Part shown: positions 1 through 9,285 of the stretch, piece after piece
How the letters are laid out: each line of letters begins with the position of its first letter
Position numbering within the stretch: the stretch's first letter is position 1
From: an uncultured bacterium
GTDB lineage: Bacteria; Bacteroidota; Rhodothermia; Rhodothermales; Rubricoccaceae
Reading direction: 5' to 3'
DNA: 64,000 nt
NCBI GenBank assembly: GCA_947493945.1
Contig: CANLSR010000011.1
Coordinates: 1-64,000 of the forward strand
Position numbers and translations under genes: made by a program
Notes under the pieces: model-generated
The model's database searches: none
The model's input: the letters and a program-made list of their open reading frames with translations, nothing else
Told to the model about the DNA's origin: nothing

Positions 1-1010
1 ACCGTGTCGCCGACACGGAGCTCGCCGACGGGCACCTCCGTCTCGACGCCGTCACGCCGGACGCGGGCCGTCGCCGGTGCGAGTTCGCCGAGCGCCTCGA
101 TGGCGCGGCGGGCCTTGCCCATCGCGTAGCCTTCGAGCGCGTGGCCGATGGAGAACAGGAACAGAAGCAGGCCGCCCTCGAACCACTCGCCCAGCGCGGC
201 GGCGCCTGCGGCGGCGACCAGCATCAGGAAGTCGATCTCGAAGCGGCCTGCCCGGATCGAATCGTAGGCTTCGCGGACGGTGAACCAGCCGCCGAAGAGG
301 TAGGCGCCGAGGAAGAGCACGAATGGGATGGTCTCCGCGACGCTGGTGAACGTCGCCAGCGCCCATCCCAAACCGACGCAGACGCCGCTCAGGACGGCGA
401 AGATGAGCTCGGTCCGCTCGCCGAAGATGCCGCCGTGGGAGTGGCCCCCGTGCGCCCCTGGGGCGTGGTCGTGGCCGCTGTGGTCGTCGTGGCCCTCGCC
501 GGGCGCGTGGTCGTGACCGGCGTGGTCATCGCCCTCGGCTGCGGCGACCTCCGGCGGATCGTCGCCGCGAACGGTGACACCGAGGTCCGCCAGCGCGCGG
601 CGCAGGTCGGCCTCGCTCGTCGCCTCGCGGTCGAACTCGATGCGGACCGGGCCGGTCGCGTTCGCCTCGGCCTCGACCACTCCGGGCGCTTTCTGGATGA
701 GCTCGGTGACGGTCCGGGCGCGGCGCTGGTGGCCGAGCCCGTCGGCGGGCCAGAGCACGTGTCCGTAGCGACTGGTGATGCGGGCGCCCGCGGCCTCGGC
801 CGTGCGCCGCAAGCGAGGGAGCGCGACCGCACTCGGGTCGTAGTGCAGGCAGAGCTGGGCCGGGCGATCCCCGTCGGCGGGGACGACGTGGACGCGTTCG
901 ACGCCGGAGGTGGCCGCGAGCGCGTCGGTCAAGCGCGTGACGCAGGCGTCGCGAGCGTCTGGGGCGTCGGGGAGAAGGACCGGGAGGTCGAGGCGGAGAG
1001 GGTCAGGCAT
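1..1010 (-). CDS. Heavy-metal P1B-type ATPase, N-terminal part (cut by window edge)
   Basis: The 5' part of a cation-exporting P-type ATPase, probably for Zn/Cd/Pb. About 336 residues are visible and the gene runs off the left edge, so the phosphorylation and CPx motifs are not seen. The first ~170 residues look like two degenerate HMA-like ferredoxin folds without CxxC pairs. A His/Asp-rich stretch (residues ~185-215, many GHDH and GHSHGG units) follows, a likely metal-binding linker. Transmembrane helices come next, then the start of the actuator domain (VPVGELRVGD). ATG at 1008-1010 overlaps the end of the upstream methyltransferase by 8 nt, so the two are probably co-translated. The family is clear; metal specificity is inferred from the His-rich linker and the czc context. 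Confidence 0.85.
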   Translation of the reverse strand, partial: MPDPLRLDLPVLLPDAPDARDACVTRLTDALAATSGVERVHVVPADGDRPAQLCLHYDPSAVALPRLRRTAEAAGARITSRYGHVLWPADGLGHQRRARTVTELIQKAPGVVEAEANATGPVRIEFDREATSEADLRRALADLGVTVRGDDPPEVAAAEGDDHAGHDHAPGEGHDDHSGHDHAPGAHGGHSHGGIFGERTELIFAVLSGVCVGLGWALATFTSVAETIPFVLFLGAYLFGGWFTVREAYDSIRAGRFEIDFLMLVAAAGAAALGEWFEGGLLLFLFSIGHALEGYAMGKARRAIEALGELAPATARVRRDGVETEVPVGELRVGDT

Positions 1011-1647
1011 CAGGAGAAGGTTCGGGAGAAAGGGGCTTGTGGGCGAGGGCGGCCTCGAACAGGCCGCCGAAGAGAGCGGGCTCGCGGTGGACGAGGACGA
1101 GCCCGGCGTGGTCCAGGAGCGGTCCGAGCTGGCGGTTGAGGTCGGTGGCGACGACGCGAGCGACGGCCCCCGCCAGGCGGCGGCGGAGCGACGGGCGCTC
1201 GCCGTCGGGGAGGAACTTGTCGAAGACGGCCACGCGACCTCCGGGACGGAGCACGCGGGCGGCTTCCCGGATCGCGGCCTCGGGGTCGGGCACGACGGCG
1301 AGCAGGAGGTGCAGCAGGACCACGTCGAACGAGGCATCCGGCTGGTCGAGGGCGTGGGCGTCCAGTTCCTGGACCTCGATCCCGGTGCCGAGGCGGGCGG
1401 CCTCGGCGCGCGCGACGCGGACCATGCCCGGCGCTACGTCGCCGGCGACGACCAGCGCCTCTGGCGGGAGGTGCGCGAAGTCGAGCCCGGTCCCGCATCC
1501 GGGGATCAGCACGCGCTCGCCGGGCTGGACCTGGGCGAGCGCCAGCGACAAGCAGCGTCCGGCGTCGAGGCGCCGGACGACGGGGTCGTAGACCGGCGCA
1601 TAAAGCGTGTACCGGAGGCGGTCCCAGAGGGTCGAGCGGTCGGGCAT
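1003..1647 (-). CDS. Class I SAM-dependent methyltransferase
   Basis: A 214-residue Rossmann-fold methyltransferase of the UbiE/Methyltransf_11 type. SAM-binding motif I is visible as VLIPGCGTGLDF, an acidic loop follows, and the post-motif segment reads ARVLRPGGRVAVFDKF. The N-terminus (LWDRLRYTLYAPVYDPVV) is typical of small soluble methyltransferases found beside metal or arsenic resistance genes. ATG at 1645-1647 is chosen because it falls 3 nt from the end of the upstream CDF gene and lies just ahead of the conserved fold; a longer reading from 1812 would run antisense through that gene. Substrate is unknown. It sits in an operon between two metal transporters. Confidence 0.8.
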   Translation of the reverse strand: MPDRSTLWDRLRYTLYAPVYDPVVRRLDAGRCLSLALAQVQPGERVLIPGCGTGLDFAHLPPEALVVAGDVAPGMVRVARAEAARLGTGIEVQELDAHALDQPDASFDVVLLHLLLAVVPDPEAAIREAARVLRPGGRVAVFDKFLPDGERPSLRRRLAGAVARVVATDLNRQLGPLLDHAGLVLVHREPALFGGLFEAALAHKPLSPEPSPDA

Positions 1648-1649
1648 GG

Positions 1650-2453
1650 CTACCGGGAGAGGGCGAGGATCCGCCGTGCGCCGTGCGCCACGACGACGAA
1701 GACGAGCGCGCCCGCGATGAGGTCGGGGATCGGGGAGGCCGTCGCCCAAACCACCAGGGCCGAGGCGATCACGAGGCCGTTGACCTTGATGTCGTTGGAC
1801 GTGAAGATCCACGAGGCCTCGACGTGGGCCTCACCCGGGCTACCACCTCGTGCGCGGCGCAGGACGAGGAGCGTCGCCACGTTTCCCACGAGCGCGAGCG
1901 CGGCCACGACGATCATGGTCGGCACGTCGGGCGGCGCCTCGGCCGTGACGAACCGGCGGACGACCTCGACGAGCCCGAAGACGGCGAGGCTCGCTTGCAG
2001 GTACCCGCTCCACCGCGCGAGCCGCTTCTTGCGGAGGACGGTCCCGCCGACCGCGAGCAGGCTCAGCGCGTAGACGAGGGCGTCGGCGAGCATGTCGAGC
2101 GAGTCGGCGACCAAGCCCATCGAGCCCGAGACGAGCCCGGCCGTGAGCTCGCCGACGAAGAACGCGGCGTTGATGGCGAGCGCGATCCAGAGCGGCCCGC
2201 GCTCCTGGGCGGGCTCATCGCGGAGGTCGCCAGGAGCGGCCAGACCGCTCTCGACCTCGCGGGCACCCAGGCCCAACCCGTCGAGCGCCTCGGTGACCCT
2301 CGCCTGGTCCCCCTCATGGACGACGTCGAGACGGCGAGCGGAGAGGTCGAAGCGCAGCGGCCCGACGCCCTCGACATCGGCCAGCGCCATGCGGACAAGC
2401 CGCTCCTCGGCGGCGCAGTCCATCTTCTCGACGTGATAGCGGGTCCGGGTCAC
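1650..2453 (-). CDS. HMA domain fused to a CDF-family cation transporter
   Basis: A 267-residue inner-membrane transporter. Residues ~1-75 form an HMA-like domain with a single Cys (YHVEKMDCAAEE) rather than a CxxC pair. The rest is a cation diffusion facilitator core with about six transmembrane helices. The helix-2 motif GLVADSLDMLADAL carries the conserved Asp residues, and the TSNDIKVNG segment corresponds to the helix-5 region. CDF proteins exchange Zn2+, Cd2+, Co2+ or Fe2+ for protons. The usual cytoplasmic C-terminal domain is absent, so the N-terminal HMA may replace it. The start is GTG at 2451-2453. A strong inverted-repeat operator lies just upstream, matching the one in front of the ArsR gene at 10 kb, so metal-responsive control is likely. 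Confidence 0.85.
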   Translation of the reverse strand: MTRTRYHVEKMDCAAEERLVRMALADVEGVGPLRFDLSARRLDVVHEGDQARVTEALDGLGLGAREVESGLAAPGDLRDEPAQERGPLWIALAINAAFFVGELTAGLVSGSMGLVADSLDMLADALVYALSLLAVGGTVLRKKRLARWSGYLQASLAVFGLVEVVRRFVTAEAPPDVPTMIVVAALALVGNVATLLVLRRARGGSPGEAHVEASWIFTSNDIKVNGLVIASALVVWATASPIPDLIAGALVFVVVAHGARRILALSR

Positions 2454-2470
2454 GAGCGGATGAGAAACAC

Positions 2471-2522
2471 GTTTGAGCAGGCGCTCAAACTAACAGAACG
2501 TTTGAGCCGACGTACAAACGTT
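2471..2522. promoter_or_regulatory. Tandem inverted repeats: probable ArsR-type operator
   Basis: Two palindromes lie just upstream of the CDF gene. GTTTGAGC (2471-2478) pairs perfectly with GCTCAAAC (2483-2490) across 4 nt. AACGTTTG (2497-2504) pairs with CAAACGTT (2515-2522). The same core, TCAAACGT/ACGTTTGA, overlaps the start codon of the ArsR-family gene at 10.07 kb. The shared core suggests that sensor controls both promoters. Confidence 0.7.
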
Positions 2523-2556
2523 CGGTGTATTGGTTTCGCGGAGGGCAGCGGGGTCG

Positions 2557-3297
2557 TCACGAGGGATCGGGAGCCTGCCCGGTGGCGAGGTAGGCCGCCC
2601 CGAGGAGATACGCCTCGTAGCGTACCTCCTCGGCGTGGGCCTCGACCGAGCGCCACGGCTGGATGTCCTCGTAGGCCCGGCTCGCCCCGAACGGTCGGTT
2701 GACGATCTCGCCCGCGCGGATGAGCCACTCGGGCCAGCCGTCGGGGCGACGGAGCCCGCCGACGGCGATCCGGCCGCCAGACGCGAGCGCGTCCACGGCG
2801 CGCGCGATCACGGCGGCGTGCTCGGGGACCATCTCGATCCCGAACGTCGAGAGCACGTCGTGGACGGGCTCGGGGAACGCGAACGCCCGGACGTCGGCCT
2901 CGACGAGCTCCACGTTCTCCCATCCTTCGGCCTCGACCCGCTGACGCGCCTGGGCGAGCATCCCGGGCGAGAGGTCCACACCCACGACGCGACCCGTCGG
3001 ACCGACGGCCTCCACGAGGAGAGGGAGGTTGGCACCCGTGCCGCAGCAGAGGTCCACGGCCGTATCGCCGGGCGCGAGACGGAGCGCCTCGACGGCCCGG
3101 CGCCGGTAGCGCCCGCCTCCGACGAGCCCGTAGGCGGTGGCGGCCTGGTCGTAGACGGGTGCGAGCCGGTCGTAGAGTCGGCGGACGGCCTCGGGTCCGA
3201 GGACAGTGGGTTCGCCCGAGGCTGAGCGCCGGGCGCGGCGCCAGAGGAGGGCTCCGCCAGCGGCAGCAGCCAGAACGAGAGGAGTAATGCGCTTCAT
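2557..3297 (-). CDS. Class I SAM-dependent methyltransferase with N-terminal hydrophobic segment
   Basis: A 246-residue methyltransferase. Residues 1-22 hold a short hydrophobic stretch (LVLAAAAGGALLWRRARR) that could anchor it at the membrane. The catalytic fold follows, with motif I VDLCCGTGANLP and GRVVGVDLSPGML closely resembling UbiE-type enzymes. A conserved phrase DGWPEWLIRAGEIVNRP lies in the C-terminal part. It is separated from the downstream CDF gene by the operator region and sits 18 nt downstream of the czcB stop on the same strand, so it probably ends the czc transcript. The substrate cannot be inferred. It is not closely similar to the other methyltransferase at 1.0-1.6 kb. Confidence 0.75.
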   Translation of the reverse strand: MKRITPLVLAAAAGGALLWRRARRSASGEPTVLGPEAVRRLYDRLAPVYDQAATAYGLVGGGRYRRRAVEALRLAPGDTAVDLCCGTGANLPLLVEAVGPTGRVVGVDLSPGMLAQARQRVEAEGWENVELVEADVRAFAFPEPVHDVLSTFGIEMVPEHAAVIARAVDALASGGRIAVGGLRRPDGWPEWLIRAGEIVNRPFGASRAYEDIQPWRSVEAHAEEVRYEAYLLGAAYLATGQAPDPS

Positions 3298-3315
3298 TGG
3301 GTTTCGGGCTGTGGT

Positions 3316-4524
3316 TTAGTGCTCGTGCTCGGACAGTTCGCCTCGGCTGCGGAAGCTCTTGAGCGCGAACACGCCGTCCACGACGACGCGCTCGCCCGGC
3401 TCCAGGCCCGCCGTGACCTCGACGCGGTCGCCGGTCGCCTCGCCAAGCGTGACTGCGCGACGGGCGTAGGTGCGGGGCTCGCCGTCGACCGGCACGTAGA
3501 CGAATGCCTGGGCGCCGTCGCGCTCGACGGCCTCCGTAGGCACAGTGATCGCCGTGCGTCCAGCCTCAGCGCCCTCGCCCGCCTCGACGTCGAACACGAC
3601 CGTCACGAACGTCTCGGGCCGGAGCTCAGCCGTCGCGTTCGTGACGCGCAGGCGGACCGTCGCCGTGCGCGTTTCGCCCGCCACCTCGGCCCCGACGAAC
3701 TGGACCACGCCCCGGTAGCGCCGCCCGCCGGGCGCCTCGACCACGGCCACGTCGCCCTGGCCGATGACGACCGCGGCGGCCGGGTCGATGCTAGCGTCGG
3801 CGTAGACCTGGCCGGGCGCGATGACCTCGTAGAGCGGGGCGCTGGCCTGGACGAAGGCGCCGAGCTCAGCCTGGCGCTCGGACACGACGCCCGAGATGGG
3901 CGTCGCGACCGTCACGCGGCCCGTGACGCCGCCCGGCCCCGACGGAATCGAGCCGCCGTGGGCGCGGACCTCGCCCGCGAGCGCGGCGGCCTGCGCCTGG
4001 GTCGCGCTCGCGTCGGCGACGGCCTGCTCCAGGAGCGTGCCCGAGATGAGGTCCTCGGCGGCGAGCTGGCGACTGCGGTCGAGCTGCTGGCGGGCCTGCG
4101 TCACGCGCGCCTGGGCCTGGAGGTACTCGCCCTGCAAGCGGGCCACCTCGGGGCTCTCGATGGCGGCGACGGCGGCGCCCCGGCGGACGGCCTGGCCTTC
4201 GGCCGCGAGGAGCTGCACGACGCGTCCGTCCACGAGCGCGCCGACCTGGGCGCGGCCGGTCTCGGTCGGCACGATGCGCGCGGGCACGCGGAGCTCGGCC
4301 GCCAGAGGCGACGCCTGGACGACGGCGGTCTCGATCTCGGTGGCAGCGGCCTGCGCCTCGGTGAGCGTGATCTCGTCGCCGTGGTCGTCGGCCTCGCCAG
4401 AGGCTTCGTCGTCGGAGTGAGCGCCGGGCGCCTCACCGGCGTGGTCGTCGATGGCCTCGGTGTCGGAGCCGCAGCCCGCGAGGGGAACGGCGAAGAGGAG
4501 AGCGAGCAGAAGGAGTCGGTTCAT
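3316..4524 (-). CDS. czcB: CzcB/CusB-type RND periplasmic adaptor lipoprotein
   Basis: A 402-residue membrane-fusion protein linking the inner-membrane RND pump to the outer-membrane channel in metal efflux. The signal peptide ends in a lipobox (VPLAGC). A His/Asp/Glu-rich N-terminal tract follows (residues ~22-50), as in CzcB proteins that bind metal in the periplasm. The biotinyl-lipoyl half-motif (VDGRVVQLLAAEGQAVRRG), a coiled-coil hairpin (~130-200), and beta-barrel and membrane-proximal domains come next. ATG at 4522-4524 is placed at the signal peptide; a longer open frame upstream is antisense to czcA. It lies 46 nt downstream of czcA-tolC. It could carry Zn/Cd/Co or Ag/Cu; the ArsR partner and the HMA-CDF neighbour favour Zn/Cd/Pb. 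Confidence 0.92.
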   Translation of the reverse strand: MNRLLLLALLFAVPLAGCGSDTEAIDDHAGEAPGAHSDDEASGEADDHGDEITLTEAQAAATEIETAVVQASPLAAELRVPARIVPTETGRAQVGALVDGRVVQLLAAEGQAVRRGAAVAAIESPEVARLQGEYLQAQARVTQARQQLDRSRQLAAEDLISGTLLEQAVADASATQAQAAALAGEVRAHGGSIPSGPGGVTGRVTVATPISGVVSERQAELGAFVQASAPLYEVIAPGQVYADASIDPAAAVVIGQGDVAVVEAPGGRRYRGVVQFVGAEVAGETRTATVRLRVTNATAELRPETFVTVVFDVEAGEGAEAGRTAITVPTEAVERDGAQAFVYVPVDGEPRTYARRAVTLGEATGDRVEVTAGLEPGERVVVDGVFALKSFRSRGELSEHEH

Positions 4525-4570
4525 CGGAGTCGGGGTCAGAGGTCTGGGTCGCCAGAGGCCTCGGGAGGGT

Positions 4571-7500
4571 CTAGAAAGAGGGGTCGAGGAGCGCGTCGAT
4601 CTCGGCCCGCAGACGGGCGGCGTCGAGGCGGACGTCGAGCGCGTCGGCGCGCGTCTGGAGCAGCGCCGTCTGCGCTTGCAGCACTTCGAGGTAGGTGGCC
4701 GCGCCCTCGCGGCGGAGCCGGATGGAGATGGCGTAGGCGCGCTCGGCCTGGGGCACCAGGCGCTCCTCGTAGAGCCGGACCTGCTCGGCGTCGGCGCGGA
4801 GCCGGGCGACGCGGGTGCGGAGGTCGACCGCCAGCCCGACGAGGAGCCGGTCACGCTCGAAGCGGGCCACCTCGACGGCCGCGGCGGCGGCCCGGTCGGG
4901 CGCGTCGTTCGCGCGCCGCGCCAGAGGCACGGACACGCCGACACGTCCCCCGAGAAAGCCGACGGCGCCGCCTTCGGTCTGGAGCGCCGCCTCGGCCCCG
5001 AACGACGGCAGCCGCTCGGTGCGGACCGCTCGGGCCTCCGCTTGGGCGACTCGGACGGCCGCCTCGGCCGCAGCGATCCGGGGGTTGGCCCGGGCCAGGA
5101 GCGAGTCGAGCGCACCGGTCGCAGCCAGCCGGTCGAGGTCGGGGAGGCCGGCGTCGAGCGGCCCGTCGGGAAGCGTGTCTGCGAGCTCGACCGGGTCGCG
5201 GGCGGCGAGAAGCGTCCGAAGGACGGACCGCGCGGACTGCGCCTGCCCGGCGGCCTGGGCGCGGGCGCGCTCGGCCTGCGCGAGCGCCACCTCGGCCTGG
5301 AGCGGCTCCAGCGCGCCGGTCGCCTCCAGCTCGAACCGGCGGTTCGAGGCGTAGGCGAACCCCTGGGCGACGGTGACCGACGAGTCTGCGAGCGCCAGGC
5401 GGGCGTCCGCGAAGACGACCTCGACGTAGGCGAGGGCCGCTCGGAGCCGCACGCCTCGGCGGAGCGCGTCGCGTTCGACCTCGGACTGGCGAAGAAGCGC
5501 GTCGGCCGCGCCGCGCTGGGCCTGGTAGTAGGCCGGGAGCCGGAACGACTGCGCCGCGCCCACGCTCGTCTCGGTCCCACCGAACCCGCCGTCGAGGGTC
5601 GGGACGCGGTCGACGCCCAGGAAGAACTCCGTCGCGGGCAGGATGCCCGCGCTCTCGCGCCGGGCGGCCTCGCGCGCGATGGCGGCCGTGCCAATCGAGA
5701 GCTCGGGCGCGACGGCCTCGGCCTGGTCGAGCGCCTCGGCGAGCGTCAACCCTCCGGTGGGGAGCCGGGGCACGTCTTGGGCCTGCGCGGCCCCAGCCCC
5801 GAGGAGGAGCACGATAGCGAGCGCGGGTCCAAGCCCTGGGCGGCGTCGGGGCGCCGGATCCCCCAGCGCGTCGCCGTGCGGGTCGGCGCGGCGTACGACC
5901 GGAGCCGTCGGCGCCCAGTCCGACGCGATCTCGGCGTCGAGTTGGCGGTCGAGGTCAGCGTCGGCCTCGTCGCCCGGCGGGAGCGGGTCGGGCGCCTGGC
6001 CCGAGCCGATCCAGGCGTAGACGGTCGGGAGCACGAAGAGCGTCAGGACCGTGCTCGTGAGCAGGCCGCCGATCACGACGGCCGCCAGAGGCCGCTGGAC
6101 CTCGGACCCGGCGCCGCTGCCCAGGAGCATCGGCATGAACCCGATGCCCGCGAGCGTGGCCGTCGTCACGACGGCGCGGAGCCGCTCGTCGGCGCCCGCG
6201 AGGACGGCCTCGTGAAGCGGCAGCCCGTGGCCCTCGAACTTGCGGATGGCGCCGACCATCACGAGCCCGTTGAGGACCGCGATGCCGAAGAGGGCGATAA
6301 AGCCCACGCCCGCCGAGATCGAGAACGGGAGCCCGAGCGCGTAGAGCATCGCGACCCCGCCGACGATCGACATCGGCACGCAAAGGTAGATGATCGCCGC
6401 GAGGCGCATCGACCCGAACGTCTGGAAGAGGAGCACGAAGATCAAGACGAGCGCCAGCGGGACGACGAGCGCGAGCCGGGCGGTCGCCGCCTCCAGGTTC
6501 TCGAACTGGCCGCCGTAGTCGACCCGGTAGCCGGGCGGGAGCGCGACCTCGGACTGGATGCGTGCCTGGACGTCCTCGACGAACGACGCCAGGTCGCGGC
6601 CCGTCACGTTGGACTGGACCGAGACGAAGCGGCTGCCCTCCTCGCGCGAGACGGACACCGGCCCGGAGTCGACCGTGACCGACGCGAGCGCCGAGAGCGG
6701 CACGCGCGCGCCGGTCGGCGTCACGACGGGCAGCGCCTCGACGGCGGCCGGGCTACTCCGCGTGCCCTCGGCAAAGCGGACGACGAGGTCGAAGCGGCGC
6801 TCGCCCTCGTAGACCTCGCCCGCGACCGACCCGCCGACGGCCGTCTGGACGATCTGGTTGATGGCCGCGACGGTGAGCCCGTAGCGCGCGAGCGCCGCGC
6901 GGTCGGGGCGGATGACGAGCTGCGGCGAGCCGGTCGTCTGGTCCATCGACACCGACGACGCGCCGGGCGTCTCCTGGACGATCCGCTGCACCTGCTCCGC
7001 GAGCGGCGTGAGTTCGTCGTAGCTCTCGCCAAAGAGCTTGACCACGACGTCGCCCCGCGCCCCCGCGATGAGCTCATTCGTGCGCATCTCGATGGGCTGG
7101 TAGAACTGGACGCCGGCCGGCACGTCCTCGACGGCCTCCTGCATGGCGGCCACCAGCTCGGGCTTCGTCCGGCGGTCGCCGTCGACCTCGGGCCACTCGT
7201 CCCTGGGCTTGAGGATGACGTAGGCGTCGGTGATCTCGACGCCCATCGGGTCGGTCGAGATCTCGGCGCGGCCCGTGTTGCCGACGACGGTCTCGACCTC
7301 GTCGAAGGCCATCAGCCGCTGCTCGACGTCGCCCGCGATCTCGACGGACTCGGTCAGCGACACGCTCGGGAGCCGGATGATCTGGACGGCGATGTCGCCC
7401 TCGTCCAGGCGCGGGACGAACTCGGCGCCCAGCCCACCGAAGCTGGCGACGGCCACGGCGAAGAGCACGGCGGCGCCCCCGACCACGACCGTACGCATCC

Positions 7501-9088
7501 CGATCGCGCGGTCGAGGAGCGGCCGGTAGATCTTGTGGAGCCAGGTGATGATGGGCGAGTGCTTGACGGGCTTCTCCGGGTCGAACACCAGCGAGCACAT
7601 GACGGGCACGTAGGTGATCGAGAGCAGGACGGCGCCCAGGAGCGCGAAGCTCACCGTCATCGCCATCGGCGCGAACAGCTTGCCCTCGATGCCGCGCAGG
7701 AAGAGGATGGGGAGGTAGACGACGAGGATGATGACCTCGCCGAACTGGGCCACCTTGCGGACCTCCAGCGTCCCCTCGTAGACCAGGTCGCGGAAGGCCT
7801 CCTTCGACAGCCTGCCGCGGCCGTCCTTCTGCATCACCCCGATCCGCCTCAGGACGTTCTCGACGATGATGAGCGAGCCGTCGACGACGAGCCCGAAGTC
7901 GATGGCGCCCAGGCTCATGAGGTTCGCGCTCTGGCCCGTGAGCCACATCCCGATAAAGGCGAACATCATCGCGAGCGGGATCACGCTCGCGAGCACCAGC
8001 CCGGCGCGGAGGTTGACGAGCAGGATGAGGAGCACCACGATGACCAGGAGCGCGCCCTCGGCGAGGTGCTTGCCGACCGTCCCGATGGTGCGGTCCACGA
8101 GCGCCGTGCGGTCGTAGTACGGCACGATCTCGACGCCCTCGGGAAGCGCCCGCTGGATCTCCTCGATCCGGTCCTTGACGGCAGACACCACGACGCGGGC
8201 GTTTGCGCCTTTGAGCTGCAACGCGAACCCGGTCACGACCTCGCCCTCGCCGTCCTGGGTCGCCGCGCCGAACCGGACGGCCGGGCCGAGCGTGATCTCG
8301 GCCACGTCGCCGAGCGTGACCGGTGTGCCGCCGCGCGTGGCGACGACGGACTGGCGAAGGTCGTCCATCGACTGCACGAGCCCGTCGGTGCGCACCGCCA
8401 GTTGCTCGGGGCCGGTCTCGATCGTGGCCGCGCCCGCGTTCCCGGACGCCTCGGCCGTCGCGTCGAACACCTCGCGGAGCGTGAGCCCGTAGCCCGCGAG
8501 CCGGTCGGGGTCGACGAGCACCTGGTACTGCTTGAGGTACCCGCCGATGGAGTTGACCTCGGCGAGGCCGGGCACGCCCAGGAGCTGGCGGCGGACGATC
8601 CAGTCCTGGATGGTCCGGAGCTCCATCGGCGAGTAGCGGCCCGTCGTGTCGCGGAGCGTGTAGCGGAACACCTCGCCGAGACCCGTCGAAACCGGCCCGA
8701 GCTCGGGCGTCTCGGCGCCCGGCGGGAGCTCGTCTTCGATGCCCCTCAGCTGCTCCAGGATGAGCTGGCGGGCGAAGTAGGTGTCGACGCCGTCCTCGAA
8801 GACGACGGTGATGACGGAGATGCCCTGGCGAGAGAGCGAGCGGAGCTCGACGAGGTCGGGGAGCGACTTCAAGGCCAGCTCGACGGGGACGCTCACGAAC
8901 CGCTCGACTTCGAGCGGGCTGAGGGCCGGGGCCTGCGTCAGGACCTGGACCTGGTTGTTGGTGACGTCGGGGACGGCGTCGACCGGGAGTTGGGTGGCGG
9001 CGTAGAGGCCGGCGGCGACGAGGCCGACGGTGGCGAACAAGACGAGCACTCGCTGGCGGAGCGAGAACGCGACGATGCGATCGAACAT
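4571..9088 (-). CDS. czcA: CzcA/CusA heavy-metal RND pump fused to a TolC-family outer-membrane domain
   Basis: A 1505-residue fusion. Residues 1-~1060 are a complete HME-RND pump with twelve predicted transmembrane helices. The proton-relay helix reads DFGLVVDG with Asp397, and the N-terminus FDRIVAFSLRQR is typical of CzcA/CusA. Residues ~1085-1104 form a hydrophobic segment ending AQAQD that resembles a signal peptide. Residues ~1105-1505 are an outer-membrane efflux (TolC/CusC) domain with long helical repeats and LRTRVARLRADAEQ-type coils. No stop, frameshift or convincing internal start separates the halves, so pump and channel are made as one chain or cleaved afterwards. Such fusions are known in Bacteroidota. 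ATG at 9086-9088 is chosen because the RND N-terminus begins there. Confidence 0.93.
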   Translation of the reverse strand: MFDRIVAFSLRQRVLVLFATVGLVAAGLYAATQLPVDAVPDVTNNQVQVLTQAPALSPLEVERFVSVPVELALKSLPDLVELRSLSRQGISVITVVFEDGVDTYFARQLILEQLRGIEDELPPGAETPELGPVSTGLGEVFRYTLRDTTGRYSPMELRTIQDWIVRRQLLGVPGLAEVNSIGGYLKQYQVLVDPDRLAGYGLTLREVFDATAEASGNAGAATIETGPEQLAVRTDGLVQSMDDLRQSVVATRGGTPVTLGDVAEITLGPAVRFGAATQDGEGEVVTGFALQLKGANARVVVSAVKDRIEEIQRALPEGVEIVPYYDRTALVDRTIGTVGKHLAEGALLVIVVLLILLVNLRAGLVLASVIPLAMMFAFIGMWLTGQSANLMSLGAIDFGLVVDGSLIIVENVLRRIGVMQKDGRGRLSKEAFRDLVYEGTLEVRKVAQFGEVIILVVYLPILFLRGIEGKLFAPMAMTVSFALLGAVLLSITYVPVMCSLVFDPEKPVKHSPIITWLHKIYRPLLDRAIGMRTVVVGGAAVLFAVAVASFGGLGAEFVPRLDEGDIAVQIIRLPSVSLTESVEIAGDVEQRLMAFDEVETVVGNTGRAEISTDPMGVEITDAYVILKPRDEWPEVDGDRRTKPELVAAMQEAVEDVPAGVQFYQPIEMRTNELIAGARGDVVVKLFGESYDELTPLAEQVQRIVQETPGASSVSMDQTTGSPQLVIRPDRAALARYGLTVAAINQIVQTAVGGSVAGEVYEGERRFDLVVRFAEGTRSSPAAVEALPVVTPTGARVPLSALASVTVDSGPVSVSREEGSRFVSVQSNVTGRDLASFVEDVQARIQSEVALPPGYRVDYGGQFENLEAATARLALVVPLALVLIFVLLFQTFGSMRLAAIIYLCVPMSIVGGVAMLYALGLPFSISAGVGFIALFGIAVLNGLVMVGAIRKFEGHGLPLHEAVLAGADERLRAVVTTATLAGIGFMPMLLGSGAGSEVQRPLAAVVIGGLLTSTVLTLFVLPTVYAWIGSGQAPDPLPPGDEADADLDRQLDAEIASDWAPTAPVVRRADPHGDALGDPAPRRRPGLGPALAIVLLLGAGAAQAQDVPRLPTGGLTLAEALDQAEAVAPELSIGTAAIAREAARRESAGILPATEFFLGVDRVPTLDGGFGGTETSVGAAQSFRLPAYYQAQRGAADALLRQSEVERDALRRGVRLRAALAYVEVVFADARLALADSSVTVAQGFAYASNRRFELEATGALEPLQAEVALAQAERARAQAAGQAQSARSVLRTLLAARDPVELADTLPDGPLDAGLPDLDRLAATGALDSLLARANPRIAAAEAAVRVAQAEARAVRTERLPSFGAEAALQTEGGAVGFLGGRVGVSVPLARRANDAPDRAAAAAVEVARFERDRLLVGLAVDLRTRVARLRADAEQVRLYEERLVPQAERAYAISIRLRREGAATYLEVLQAQTALLQTRADALDVRLDAARLRAEIDALLDPSF

Positions 9089-9285
9089 GGGGGGACCGAG
9101 AACCGGGGAGGACGGGGTCCCGCCAGCCGTAGGGCGACGACGCACACGACGTGCGTCCGCCAGCGGTGGGCGGGAAGTCGGCCACGTCTCCAACAGACGT
9201 GGCGGTCCACACGGGTCGGCGCTCTACGCGACCGAGGCAGACGACCTCAGTTCGCGGACAGACCTATCCCATCGTGCGGACGGTC

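Noticed and set aside
2557-4524. Possible arsenite methylase role for the methyltransferases
   Set aside because: No conserved Cys set typical of ArsM is visible, and there is no arsenic gene nearby.
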